Below, in pieces: positions 10,133 through 25,100 of a stretch of 64,000 nt of DNA. The stretch covers positions 23,188,001-23,252,000 of the forward strand of contig OX359246.1 of the NCBI GenBank assembly GCA_947179485.1, read 5' to 3'. The DNA comes from Allacma fusca. Taxonomy: Eukaryota; Arthropoda; Collembola; Symphypleona; Sminthuridae. The translations under genes and the position numbers were made by a program. The notes under the pieces were generated by a model. It had not been told where the DNA came from and made no database searches. It was given only the letters and a program-made list of their open reading frames with translations. Position 1 is the first letter of the stretch. Every line of letters starts with the position of its first letter.

Positions 10133-13100
10133 CTTTGCCTAAATATTTGTGGAAGGAGAAGCAGCTTTCATTCACAGTGTCAATAATTGGAAACTACCTT
10201 CCTCAGCCCGTTAAATGTGTGAATCACCTCCAGGAAAATCCGGTGAGATGACAATGACTGTCTTTTTTTCTTGAGGCCGATGATGAAGGAATTACATTCC
10301 TATTTTTAGAGCAAAATCCAATATACATCGTCATTGTGAGTCTTAGAGCCGATATGTGCTGACACACGGGTCATAGTCCTTCCTTTAATTAAACTCCGTC
10401 CGGCCCCTCTCCGGATTATTATATTGACCGACGGAAAGGAAATGATATCGAAATCACTTCCCCTCATCTGAACTATATGGGCTGACTATAAAAATACCTT
10501 TTACTCTATTGACATCATTGACAAAACCGTCAAGATAAACTTTTACAGATCCCACACTCTTCCCCTGATTACCCGCATCGGACTCTCGGCCTAAAGTGTA
10601 AATTGGATTCTCTCAAGCAATTCATCTCAAAAGTTAATTCCGCGTGAGAGTTGACAATTATATAGGGTCCGCCACACACTTACATATATACTTATATGCG
10701 TAGGTATACACATGTGTACATATCTATATATATATATCCCCAATTCTGTGGAAGCTTAGCGTATATTTAAAAGCCAAATAGTTCCCTTGAAAACTGATGC
10801 TTTCGGGTTTGATCCGACTTTCCCATTTAGGTCCGTGCCTTATTACAATTTTCCCGGGAACCTTGCTTTGATTGATAATAATAAAATGAAGAGTGATTTC
10901 ATTGATACAGGATATTCAATTAAAAGAAATTGAGTCGCAGCCTACTTTGAGTATATTGGAGGGGTCGGTTCCAGAAATCACATTGACACTAATTCCCTCG
11001 CACTACAGTACATCTCATTTATTATTATTCCCCCGATTCAAGGATTGATACAGTAAATCACACTCTTCACAAAATCGGATCAACGTGACAAAATCCGAGT
11101 CCGTGTCAAATAGTAGAGGAAACATTTCCCAAACCCTATGTCCCTGATTGCTACTACGAACCGTACTACGAAATTGTTTACATTTTCACGGCCAGCATCC
11201 AATCAAACCTAACTTAATACAAAAACGTTACTGACTCAAATTGCATACGCTTCGCAAATATTTTCTCTACTAGTCAAAATAACACTACATTTCCATGTGA
11301 TTTTCTTATACGCTTCTTCGTAACAGCACACACATGTACATATTTCTACAGTAAACTCTCAATAAGATCAGCCCTCAATATACAAAATTTTAACATTACA
11401 TTTTCTTGTAAGGAAAAAAATTCGCATTGTAAGGGGTGGGAATGTAAGAGTGTATTTTGCACCTTTGAAGTAAATGCTATTCTTAAGGACGTCCCTTGTA
11501 GGGAGATTGGACGTGTGTGTGTGTGTGTGTGTGTGTATGCTGGACCCTAAAAGATGGTTCTTAGCATTCAGGTCGAGATTCTCATATCAGAGTTAGTCTT
11601 GGATGCGGGACCAAGCTGGATTTGAGGACGTGTGAAAATGTTTTAATACACAAATTATGGAAGAGAGTCTCGTCTCGAAAGTGATGGGTAATTGTGATGG
11701 GGAGACATGAGAGGAGTGCAATAAGCTGGAATTGTATGTGTTGTTATGGGATGTAAGTCCCTAAATATAATTTGCTCCGTCCTACAAAGGCATGTCCGTA
11801 CTTCCGGGATAATTTCATTAATGAAAATAATCGTATCAGGACAGTCAGCACAAAGTCATCAGTCTCGATATAAAAACAATCCACGTGGAAAGTACAGGGA
11901 AATCACATTTCCCCTTGCCTTTCATACATTCCACATTGTGTTGGATAATGTAATGGATTTTCGTATTATGTACGATCAAATTCAAAGAACAAAAAACAAA
12001 ATCTCCAGGAAATTATACATATACCCCAAGCATTAGCAAGTTTCCCATGAATTTGCCTATAGCAGCAAAAAATATCACCTTGTTATTTGTAGCACTCCAA
12101 CGAGAGCAAGCCTTATAAATTTTCCTGTACTACTGTACAAGTGTAATAATTACAATTAATTAATTAGATACTTCTAATACTATTTTATGACTTCTCAGAA
12201 AATAGGATCAATCCACGTAGGCCCGTGTACTGTCAAAACAATTGTGAGTGCTAATTGCAAATATTCCGAGAAATACAAGTAAAATCCTGGGAATAACTTT
12301 CAAAGGAAACAACAAATATCAAGTAGCATTTTTCTATTAAATTAACATCACCATTTGGAGGGCTTCCAAAACTTGGGGTGATTTCCGTTAAAAAGCAGAA
12401 ATATCACTTTTGTAGAAGGGAAATTCCTTGAAGTCCCAGGGTTGTAATTGTGCTTGGGGGAAAAAAATGTCAAAAGTAAGAACATATTCTGTGTGTATAT
12501 TTTTACCTACTGTAGGAACTTTCGGAAGAAATCCTGTTTTGTTTCTTAGCGGACAATTGAGAGATAAATTCCGAGAAGAAATAATTATCCCGAAAAAAGT
12601 TTACGACAGAGAAACAAAAGTGGGATTCTATTATACACTGTAGTAAATGCAAGTACGTATTCAATCTCGCTAGTTCTCAAAAGATTTTTCCCGAGTTGTG
12701 GTTTCCAAAAGTTTCCCACAACTTCATTGTTGAGTCTTCCCCCCCCCCCATACAGTGTACAGTACTACTAGGATGGGGAGAAGGGTCTATAATATGATAA
12801 TGCTGGGGAAATAGAACGTGTGAAGGAGTAAGAAAGAAGATTTACTTATATGGATTCATATATGAAGAGATATCTATATACACAGACGTGAAGGAAACAA
12901 GAGAGACTTCCTTCCAGACAATAAAGATCAAAAAGTCTCTTGGGGGAAAGAACCAAGCTGGTTTTCGCATTTCCAAGCCTTCTCTCATTCCAAGAGTGAG
13001 AGTGTGGCTTGTGATAAAGAGCGGGAGGGAGAGTGAGGGAGGAATATATAGACCATCTTGAAAACATATGCACTCCTCAATAAGAATATGTATAAGAAAA

Positions 13101-16100
13101 AAGATTTTTTTTTTTGGAATGAATCAAGCTTTATTTCCCCGAGCTTCTCTAAATTCTTCACTTTGGCTTTCTTCACGTACAGTGTGCGCTCCTTTGACTT
13201 CAACGAGACACCCTCATAACATAGGAACTTACTTTTGGGGACAAAAATATTTGGAGACTTTCGTACACATTTCCCAGAATCTTAATTTTCCTCCTTACTG
13301 GAGCGAGTCATTCTTAAAGGTTAACATTACTTTGAGCAAAACAAAATAATTCATTGGGATGAATCGCAATGCTAACAAATACCTATACAAAATTTCATTA
13401 TTGACCGTTATCATTATAAATTAAATAGAAAATCAGAAAGTCTATTTCAGCAAGAGTTCACTGTATGTATGTTTTCCTTTTTGTTTTTCAAGAAACTTTT
13501 CATTTAATTTTTTTTTGGCGAGGACTTTTTTTAGTTTCCAAGTTTGGTCCACTGGATTCTGAAACCAGAAATTCTACTGGTTTTGTAACAAACAAACGCG
13601 TACGTTGCTGAGAGGGTTATGTGGTAAAAAAAAAGGATGGCTGGAAGGAGTATGAAAAATGGACATTAATTTCCAGATTGTCTTCCCTCAGGAGACGAGA
13701 AAATCCAATTCTTAATGGAAGAGGAGGACGAGGACGAGGAGATGGAGGAGGAGGAGGGAGTTGAGTTGGAAAGGACAAAATTGTTTCTTAACATGTTTTT
13801 ATACATGAGCCCTGTACTGTCGTAACATAGGAGTGTAATTGCTTTACGACTAAAATGTAAACCGTACCAAGGGACGGACGTGTCTCGCTAACAAACAACC
13901 CCGGTGCTCCACATGGCATATGTAGGTACTTATAAGTACAACAGGGGTATAAATTTTACATAAAAGTATTAACCATGTATGAGTCAGCTCAGTTAGGGAA
14001 AGTGCTCGTGTCAAAAAAAATCCAGGTCTACATACATATGTATATATATGCATGTATACTGTAGAACCTAGTCCTGTACACTGCAAACTTCTTAGAGTCT
14101 TCAACCCAAGCACAGTGCTACGTTCAGGTCAATTATTTTTTCTGAAAAGAATAATAGCTCCACCTTTAATTATTTAAAATATATAATAAACACTCATTTG
14201 TTTAAAAATAAGACAAACTTGACATTATCCAATAGAATCCGTAAGTTGAACTTAAATCTCACTTGGTCCGTACAAAAACATAAGCTGAAGCTGAGATTTA
14301 TTTAGGATTAAATCCCCCAAAAAATGGAAGTCTCACCTTGCCCCGATAAGCTTCAAATGAAATTCTAATTGAACCGACAGATCTATAAATTAACCTAAAA
14401 TAAAATAAAGTATGGCTATATTTTACAACTGGACTTGCAACTTGTGAAAGTATGACTTGAACATACCTCTAGAGGAAAAACTTGCAAGAGGACTGTTGCT
14501 CTCAGCTATACGAGAGACTTTACATTCAATCGTTGTCCACGTAATTATACGATGTAAGAATACACGCAGGGATGTATGTATATAGTATCTTCTCCTGAAT
14601 TGACAGAACTCAAGTACACATATGTATCTATATATATCCAATTCCTATAAATGTATATACAGAGCAGGACACGAAGGGGAAAAAATGAGGAGAAAATACA
14701 AGTGAAAAAATAGGATTCCCTTGAGGGACTTAGGTTATAGCTCTTTTGTCACATGCATTTAAACCCTTTCAATGTGCTCCCTTCACGGGGAACTAAGTAC
14801 TTTTATAAGCACGGGCTCCCCTATCACAAAATCCAAGCTTTCTCAATCCTATAAATAAATTCTGGGCAAAAAAAAAGGGATTCCCTTCACCTTTCTCTAC
14901 ACTTGACTCCACTCACTGTCATTGTCAGGGAGGAAAGTTGGTCAAGACTCCCGGCTCCTCCTTAAAAAAAAGTCAACATGCTGCGAGACCCATGACAACA
15001 AAACATGACGGAAATTCCAGCTCAGGAAATTGGAAGCTCCAAATATTAAACTCAATTAGCTTTGGCTCACTTCCCTACAATTTTCCTGAATTTACCTACC
15101 TTTTTAATATTTAAATTTAAAGTACACCCAGAGCGAAGGATTTATACAAAATCCTGTATTTCCTGTATTCATTTCCTGTGTCATGATGGAGTTACTCTGA
15201 AATTCCTGGTCTCAATTTATTCAAAACCAAATTCACTGAAAAATTCAGCAACGGATTATACATTGCAAGAATCCATAAATTTCCAAGCGAATCTCTGTCC
15301 TTACTAGATGGGTTTCGTGCTTAAAAATATTTGTTCATATTCAGAATCAAAATTGTATACTGTCAGTCCTTACAGACTAAAAAACAACAAGGGAGAGAAC
15401 AAACAAAATAAGCTTTAAAAATTGACTCTCGCATTAAGATTCAATTTGTGAGTGTCATTAGATACAAACAGGGATTTTTTAGGATCTTCCCGAGAAAAGG
15501 CTTTGGGGTGGAGAGGAAGCTCTTTTTTATTGACGGAGGTGTGGTTATGATGGCACTGACCACTATTTATTTTCAAGAGGAAATCAATACATAAAGACTT
15601 GCCAGGACTAAAGTTGGCATTGTGGTGGGGTTTGTTGCATACGAGGAGAAAAAAAACAACTCCATGCAGGGCTATTATGTTTCTAACGGAAGTGGAAGTA
15701 ACCCACACACATAGAGAAGCTCCAATGATACAAAAAAAAGATAGTGTTACAAGGATGATAGAACTGCTCCCGTATCTTCATCTACCCCTAGTACATATGT
15801 ACATGGACGGAGTATCCATGATGATAAAATATGAAAAGAAAACAGCAAGTTCGGATCACATAAATCTTAGGTACATGACAAGTGTGAGACCTCCTCCTCA
15901 TATGTACCTGACGGAGGGACTCGACAGCCGAGGCGACAGCAACTTTTATTGGATAACAAGAACAAGATGCCAAGTCCTCAAACAGTTACGGTTTAAGTGG
16001 CTGAGCTGAACACACAAGAGAAAATCATTGAGCTGCTTTCGGCCTTGTCCTTCTCTCATCTCATTTCTCTATATATTTTTTCCTATCTTGGCAAAAAAAA

Positions 16101-19100
16101 AAATCTAGTCTCCTATTACATGCATCGGACGGAGCAGCCCTGTCTGTATGTATAGTGCCCACGTGAGGACTCTACATATGTATATAGGCGTAGAATGTAC
16201 ATATATACCCCAACATCCAGGAAGAGACAGACAAACAGGTAAGAGGGAAGTAGTGTTCACACCCCAAGAGACAGAAAGAGTAACGGGCATTTAGACTAAA
16301 AGCAGGCGCGAATAAAGATATTAACATTACTTCCTTCCTTCAGCTTTCTCTCCCTCTCTCTCTCTCGTCTTCCTTTCTCGGAAGAGCAGATTTTGACAAC
16401 TGACGGCAAAGAGGAAAGTAATGTCAATACATAAACCTTCCCTTCCTCCTTCCGCAGTTACGTATACTCACTCACAAGGCTACACCTTCCATCCCTCACT
16501 TACCTTGTACGTACATATCTACTCCTCACACAAGGAGAAAGCATACAATGGGTGTAGGTTTTAATGGAACTGTTGTGAATGCACTTTTATACATTGAAGG
16601 GAGTACATTGCAGGTATAAATCCCTCATTATAGCCCTTTTGTTCCAGTCTCTGGAAGTCCATTTGAATTAACTATACATGTGTCTATTTACATACGAGGG
16701 GATTCGCTAAGCAGCAAAATTCCCTGCATTTTCCCTTGCAAAAGTTATAAATTGGGATCAACTCCAGTCCTTATAAATTTTGCATACAATCAATATAAAT
16801 TTCGTACATAGTCAATATTGCCTCTTATAAATTTCGTATATAGTCAGTATCGCTTCAAATAAATTTCTCAAATAGCCAATATTGCTTCTTATAAATTTCT
16901 AAAATTTTGAATTGTCCTTCTTAAGACATAAGGAAGTCTTGAAACCTTGAAACATCTTGAAACCACTATAAATCGTCAATTTCGCATGTTGAAGCCTCAG
17001 TAAATAACCATTCTTTTAGTATATTTAAAAACCTGTGAATATAAATTTTTACACTTTGAAATTTGTGTAAATAATAAATTTGTTTCGGAAATACTATGGA
17101 AATTTTATGTAATGTTGTATCCTACAAAATAGCATTGTGGAAGTAACAAATGCGTCCTCACAATTTCTGAGATACTCTACGCTGCTGTCAAGAAAGCAAT
17201 TGCAAACATATGGGTTCCTTTTTTTGGGAATGATTTTCGGAAACTCCTTTTGTGTTCGTAGGACTGGAGCACATGTGTGTAGCTTTGTTTCTTAACAAGA
17301 GCTCTGGGGGGAGTTGAAAAATGCAACTGTTGAGAGTCGAGAGACGAAGGTAGAGGGCAATTACCATTCCTGGAGGTATGTCATTCCCTTCGCCGTCCCC
17401 GCTTATTAGAAATAGCTACTTCCGTGAAATGTGCCGAGGTTTTGACGGGATGCCTGCCTCTATGTCTGCTGTGTATCTATATGTTCATATAGTAAATGTG
17501 CCTACTTGTTAGATCTCCAGGATATAGTCAGCCCACCGGTGATTACATCTTACTACTTGACTAACTGGGGTAATTCAAGAACTATAGATACTCCAAGCAC
17601 TCAGAGTCATATACAGTAGTCCTCAAAAGCCTGAGCCACCTTCTGAAGCTCTCACATCCCAGAAAGCTCCGGAATAGCTGGAGAAGTGTTCCGAAGCATT
17701 TGTACAATTTGCCATATAAGAAGAGCTACTTACAAAACAAGATATCATGATTACGTACACATTTATTTCCCTGAACGACCAACTCAAGGTATTTTCTAGC
17801 AACCCACAAACAACATCCATTTCCCTTTGGTACATGCTCTTTCTCTCTCCCCCTCCCCCCCCTCTCTCTCTCTTCTTTCTCTTCTTCTTCTTCTTCTCTT
17901 CCCCTGTCTCCTTTCCTCTTCCTCCGTTTGTTCTCTGACTCGTGTGTAACTTCCCTGATCACATCGTATCTTTCAAATGTCTACCTTTTTCATTCCAACT
18001 ACAATAACTATTTCAAGGACTTTAGTTTCCACATGCCCATTATTGTGAGGATCTCTCCAGTTGTGGAACAACATCGTTACTTTCCATTGACCATACACAT
18101 ATGGCACGGAGACCATCCCAGTTGCATATAGTTTTCGGCACGTAACTATCTATCCCAAGATTTCTGAGAAGGTAACCGTCCCTGAGTAGACAGACACACA
18201 CGTACCTTTCACAATGGACGGAGAGGAAAAAAGCTTTGAGGAGCAATAAGTTTTGAAGAGCGTAAACATATTCACTGGAACAGGCCCGTCGACGTATTGA
18301 CACTCTACTAATTATTTTATATTTGCATGTCTGAATGCATACAGACAAAAAAAAACACACAGTCACATATCTACACATAGAAACACACACCTGTACTGGC
18401 TCGGTTCGTTTGTAGAATGACTGGCTCGGAGCTTCATCACAAGGACATATATAATGTGGATGGTGAATCCGAGATTTGCCTAGAAAGGGAGAAAAACAAC
18501 AATAATATTAAAGAATGGTATTGGAGCTGAAAATAATTCCAGAGGAAAAACTCAATTTTAATTGCTCTCGTGTAGATACTTAAGAACGTCTCTATTATAC
18601 CAGTAAACTGAGCAGACTTGGGATGTTCACCACCCATTCGTACGTCTCTTCAGGGATCACCCAACATTTCTCATTTGCGTCATACAACCGCAGACCCGCG
18701 TAGATGGCCGTGGGGATGATGGGGAAGACTAGAAAACAAACAGACACCAAAATAACATTTAGTGTTTCCTCCATAAAAAAAATAACATTTTGACTTCAAT
18801 ACCCCTCCATGACCGTACACCCTATGACAGAGTTACACATTTCATTTCCGGAACGTCAGATGTGTGACAATCACACCAATCAACTTCACTTCATCATTCC
18901 GACATCAATATGCAATTCCATGCATGCTAATACCTACTATGTGCTCTAATTATCAGCACAAGCGACTTCCTCTTCTATAACAATTTCAAAATATATGTTG
19001 CCCCTCTGTCAGAAGAGAATCCCAATGTGGAAGATAAGAGCCGAGAATTTGGCTGCTCTTGAACTTAACTAATGAGAGTGGGCTGGCTGCATTATTTGCA

Positions 19101-22100
19101 TACAATTTCCTCTCGCTATCGGAACCTCTCCTGGAGGAAGTGCACCCTAACTTGAGCTGGACAGTTTGGAACACAATGTTAATTTGTCTTCATACACAGT
19201 GGGATGCCTAATGAGACATGTTTTGGTAATTTTAAGGGCAGTCTTGAAATCAAAGTGGAATGTGTGCATTACTTATTCCTTTCATAATAATAATTACAAA
19301 TGACAGGACCCCCTCCTCCCTCCATATGAAGTTATGTTTTCCTCAAATTTTACTTGAAAATGTTTTCAAGCAGAATTTGAGGCAATAATATGCTCTTGGG
19401 AAATTTGGAATTGTCATAATTAGCCCAAGGGGTATATGAATGTAGTTGATATTTGTACTTAGTCCAGGGAAATGTTTACAGTAAACAATTGTGTTCCCAG
19501 GGATATTAGAAAAAAAACTTTCGAAAGTTGAAAAATATATTGTACTTATGTAAGTCCACTGAAAGGAATGAGATTGAGACATGTCCTGACAGAAGCTAGG
19601 AAAGGAAAGGCATTGCGTATTTAAGAATGTCAAAGCATTCCTCTTCTTCACATGTCTTAGTACATTGTAACCTGACAGTCAATCTTTTTTATGTACAAAT
19701 ATAGATACGTAAGAAATATACATGGACGTATGCATTTGTAAAAAGTCTACAAAGAATTCAAGGCAAGAGGAAATGTCAAATTAACTTCATTTTGTAATCC
19801 CTCCATTTAGCATGTGCTTCAATTCTGTGATGTCTCTTACAAAATCAAATGACATAGAAGGCCGATAACTGTACTGTGTAATAATGTCAATTCAATAGTG
19901 TAGCTTTATAGAAGATTGCATATACAGAGGCTATTGTTAAGAACTTGAAAGATCCCTTTAGAAGTTGTTACTCAGGGATGGAGATCCTTGGAGAAGAATT
20001 CCCAAGCCTGTGCTTCTATCCAAAGCCCTGTTTACATTAAAGCTTTGATAATTCTCAAGAAATGGGGAAGTTGCTCGGGAGCTCTGGATTTTAGTCCTAA
20101 CTCATTATAACTATCTACGGATACATAACTAGAGTTATCTAGATACTTGTATAATTCTAGCAATGTCTCAAGTAGGTAGTCGACGAACTGTGAGTTACTT
20201 GACAGTCTGAACTTACCCCAACCGATCAAGTAGAAAACAAGGAGAGACTCTTGCTCCGCAAATGCTGCAGCAATTAATTTATGAAGGTAGTAACCCTCAC
20301 AAAACATCCACATGTAGTTCGTCAGCCGAGAGTATTTTGTCATGATGAAGAGGAGACGACACCAAACTGTATTCTGTGAGGAGAAATGAGAGCAGGGGAA
20401 AAAAAAATCATGTGTCTAAATTCATTAATATCACTTACATATAAAGAATCACGAAACAGAAAATGTGTAGCAAATGTGAGGGAAATGGACTATTCTGTTG
20501 GAGAGGCCCGGATTTATGGGAAGGTTCACAGAATTGCTACAATCTGCTGATGGGGAAGCTTTCCTATAAGAAAGACATTGATCAAGCCCATCTGACACGT
20601 GAGGGGGGAAAGGGAGGATTACTGACGTCAGTAAGAAAGTGAATCTACAAGGAGCGGGCATTCTCACATTGAAGATCCGATTGTCTGTCAGTGTTCCTGA
20701 CACGACGATTCAACAATTCATCCGTGATTTATTATTCTTTCCTCAGACTGACAGTAGTATCAAAAATCATTCCATTTCAATATCTCAGCACCAATAACTC
20801 CTACGTTCTCATTTCCGTAGAATAAAAAAAAAACCCAATCCGGACAATTCAATAGTAATTCCCCCACAATTATCACCAATGTTTATCAAGCATACGTTCA
20901 CCACTCAACTGGAATAGGCTATATGCAATAAGTACACTCACAAAATATTAACTGCCTATGGTACATATGAGCTAGGATATTTTCTTGAGGACATATGTAT
21001 AAAATTCCCACTAAAATGTATACACATAAATTTTATAAGGAATAAGTCCCAATCTTATATTCTCCTTTGGTGCAGGCATGTGTATCTTTGCATACAGGAG
21101 CTACGTTTCCCCAGATTTTAAATTAAACTGCGAAAGAAGCAAAAATTGAGTCGGAGCTCAAAACATAAACCTCTGGGTTCCATCCAAAGATGATAAAAGC
21201 CATTGTTGCGTTAAGCCTTTGCTATTTCCCTCCAACGGAGCAAAAGAAATCTGACAGTTAATTTTTGCAGACAAGAGCAATAAGTCTAATCTTTAAATCC
21301 TCCGACGATCTGAGCTAATCCTATCGTTCCTGTCCTGATCCCAGATCAGCCCTAGGATTAGGTTAATTTTCTGGGGGGAGGGATTCAATAATGTTAAATC
21401 CATGTCGGAGTCTCCTTTCACATTGTCCTATTCATAGTAGATACAAATTTTGAATGATAATTACATTATTTAAGCATATAGTGTCTGTGAATATTATGGA
21501 ATTAAAATTTCTGATGTAAATCTTTAATGTAATAAATTCATTTTGTTGAGAATAAAAACAAACCTGGTTCGACACTTGAATAGCGTCCTTGTCACTATTC
21601 AAGTCATTCAGGATAATGAAAGTCTTCACGGCAATGACGAACAGGCCATTGATGAGGAAGGAAATGAAGAGATTCTGATGGAGGATGATACGATGGACCC
21701 TCAGCTGCCTGCAAATTAAAACAAACCTTTAGTAAAAATACTTTTTATTCAGTAGTTTAATTATTAGAAAGCATTTACATTACAGCCCCTCATATACAGA
21801 GGTCAATACACATTACACCTTAATTCCCTAATCCCTGACCTGCGAAAATATGACTAAACAGCTTTGTCGGCTCTGAGAGCAGTTGAGGGAAAATGCAGGA
21901 GAAAAAAAGTTGGGAGAAAAGTGAAACTAGTAAATTTGAAGTGATAAAAAATATCATTCCCATCAGATATTTTACGAGGGTCATTTAAAGGAAAAGATGG
22001 TCACTTCTTCTCGGTGTAAATCCTGTTCATAAAAGCAAATGTCTCTATTATGGAACGGGCCCTGGACACGCGGACCCGCACATCCCCCACTTTGTGTATA

Positions 22101-25100
22101 AATCTCTTTTATGTTTTCCCACCTCCATATGCTCTACAGACTAGAAAAGAATCCTGCTTCCTCATCCAGAGAGAGAGAGAAAAGACATGAAATACTTGTG
22201 AATCATATCCGCACAAATTCCCAGAGCTCATGCAATATTCTTTCACTTGGGTCAGTTCATTTATAGATAGCCAGGGAAGTTCCTTACTCTGTGGAGTAAT
22301 GGTCAGTACATAAATAGTGTGGTGAAATATTAAGAAGTTCCTCCATAGGAAATAAAAAAAAACATCTTCATTTATTACAATCATTTAGTACTTTACATGC
22401 TCAAGGGAAATATCCTGCGAGTGAAACATCCTTCTGAGACTTTTGTTAATACCTATTAAAAAACCTGGAGTTGATGTTTAATACAGTGTGGGAGCCGGAG
22501 CCGAGTCAATAAAGTAGGAGGTTATGAGAGGAGCCTCATAAAATGTTTGACATGCAGCTTGTCGAACTTCCCATGATCAGGGCCTCAGCTCCATTTTTCC
22601 TTCCCATTTATTCTCAATTTTATGCCCTCTAAATTTAATTCTGGTGACATTAATTCCTCCTAAGTCACATCGTTGGGCTGATTTTGGCCCATGCTCAAAA
22701 TTCTATTTTCAATAATAGCACACGTGTATATAACTCCTGAGATTCTCTTATGATCACGGACAAACTGTGAGACATGGGTTTTCTATGGAGAATGTTATTT
22801 CATGCTTGAGCTTATGCCTGAGTATGTATGTGGAACAATTGAATTTTGTATAATATAACATTTCGATCAATACATTAGCTCCTAATAAACGTCAAGTTTA
22901 AAGTGGAACCTACTCTTGAGGGCAGACGGTTCTCATCTCAACTAGTAGATTATTTTTGCTTTTATGTAAACACACACGGACGTGCATAGATATTTTTTAA
23001 GGGCTTCACTCAATTATAGGAAGGATTTACGCAGCTTTTTAAATTATATAAGTATGTCAAAACGTATTTAGGAAACAGTTCGGCCAAATTTAATCATCTA
23101 ATTATTATGGTCCGAAGCACAGTCTAAAATTAAAATGTAGGACAATTGCTATTATGGTTGAGAGTTTATTTCATCAATCTTGTGTATAGGAGCTAGCATG
23201 AGTAAATTAAAAAAAAAAGCTATAAAGCAATTATTATTTTTACGTACAATGTAACAATTGAAAAATTCCAGTCCAAAGATGATATCTTCTAAAAAAAGAT
23301 TCTATAATGAGAAAATTCTATTATTCTCGAGTCCAGATTTTTTTACTTTGACGTATGTACATATGTGAACAATAGCTTATTTTCGCATTAGTACATGATG
23401 GAGCTTTATGGAAGGATTTTCAAAAGAAATCAAATGGTCAGTATCATTAATTGAGTGTAAGGAAATTCAATAGAAATGTTGTTGCATGGAAGATGTTTGA
23501 GGATAATTGAGCGTGCCGAAGGAATTTTTTGTTACTCCCAAGTTTAATAACATGACTTGTATTCCTTCGCATTATCCCACAAAATCTTCATGCTTCCTTG
23601 GACAGATTCCGATCCTGATTTTTATGGCCAACGGACATGACATAAAATCAATAGGATTCGGGCCCCAGTTCCATTTACTGACCATATGCATGAATGCATG
23701 GACAGGCCTGTGATAATAACATGGTTTCTATAAAGTCGAAATTTTTGAGACATTTCCGTGACCCAGTTTTTACACTTTTTTTCTACAATTTCCCGGGAGT
23801 TCCGCTTATTTTACAGTTGTCATTAAGAAGTCTTCGTCGATTTTTTTGTGAGGCTCATAAAACATACCCCGCAAATAGGAAATGGAGTCCAAGAGCTAAT
23901 TTGTAGAGTTAATTACAATAAATATATAAGGAACATTGCACATTTGCATCTCCCGTAATATTATTATTCCAGAGATGAGTTGATGACTTACGAGTATGAA
24001 AAAAATATGATGAGAGCCGGGATGAGGGCAATTATTGACACAGTGTAGGCCATCACGTGGACATTAGCTTTTTTCTTGTGAGTCTCCAGAGCATGATTGC
24101 TGCAAGTTGAGTAATTCGTCCACTCCCGATGAGAGTTCAGGTATTTGGCCCAAGTTCCATTGGCGTCACAGATTTTGGGCACGGAAGCTGCAAATGTCAC
24201 ACAAAAGTCATAAACATCAGAGCTATGTATACACCTCCGCCTGTACCATTTCGCATCCTAATTTAATCCAAAATTTGCTTCCCCAGACATAAATTTTATT
24301 TTGTCTCTGCTCTCCATACATCAACTCTCATACACTACTTCCTTTCAATTCAACTATAGGTATAAATTACGCTCAAATTTTTCCCAGTTTTATAACTAAC
24401 CCTAAAAATTTTTACTACGTCAAAATAAACCAAACTTATTGGAGACTTCGAGGATCCCAACTATATATTTCATACTTAATATATACATAGTTCGGATCCA
24501 TAAATGTATTTTTACGGTTCCTTTTTTTAACAATAAACTTCTTAAAATAAAACAGAAAAAGTGCATATTTGAAGCCAAGAATTATTGTGCAATTTAAAAA
24601 AAATGTTTACGCAATAAATCACATTATTTACCATTAATTACGCAAAAATTGGGGCTATTATAGCGCAAATACAGTATGTTTCCATAGAACAAGTATATAT
24701 GTTTTAGCAAAATTTTATGAAGTTATTGCTAAAGTTAGCCTCGCATGTGGTTTGTTTAACAATGCCCCAATTCAGGCAAAAATTTTACGCAGCCCGTATA
24801 TTTTGAGCAGAGTTCGCGGAGCTAAACCATGCCTGGAGTTCCAGATACGTGAGCCCGGGAGAGGGTTAAAAATGCCGAGTGACGATTGGATCCAGAAGTT
24901 CGGAACAGAGGAAGGCGAAGCCAGAGACGGAGGGGAATCTCAATTGAGAATTATAATTATTATGCGTTTAAAAAATAAAGATTCACAGATTTTTTAAGAA
25001 GAAGTTCGAATCAGCCCAGGACCCAAACCCAGGATCCAAATATTCAGGTATTAAACAAATTTTGTTGAACTGCGTCAAGTTTCAGTGTAATTATAAAAAT

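Larger units (their letters stand above)
9561..18390. other. GPCR intron (8.8 kb), no gene seen
   Basis: This intron separates the ICL3 exon from the TM6-7 exon. It holds microsatellites ((GA)n near 10100-10132, (GT)n at 11513-11536), a possible degenerate MITE at 11347-11455, a 38-bp-period repeat near 16.8 kb and C- or CT-rich tracts near 17.85 kb. The short open frames lack splice support and protein-like composition. Confidence 0.7.

Noticed and set aside
15599..16009. 136-codon plus-strand open frame
   Set aside because: It is intronic, has no signal, domain or splice context, and its composition is unlike the real exons nearby.
24800..25020. tRNA-like stretch with a GTTCGAATC box
   Set aside because: There is no matching A box at the right distance and no cloverleaf pairing that I could draw.
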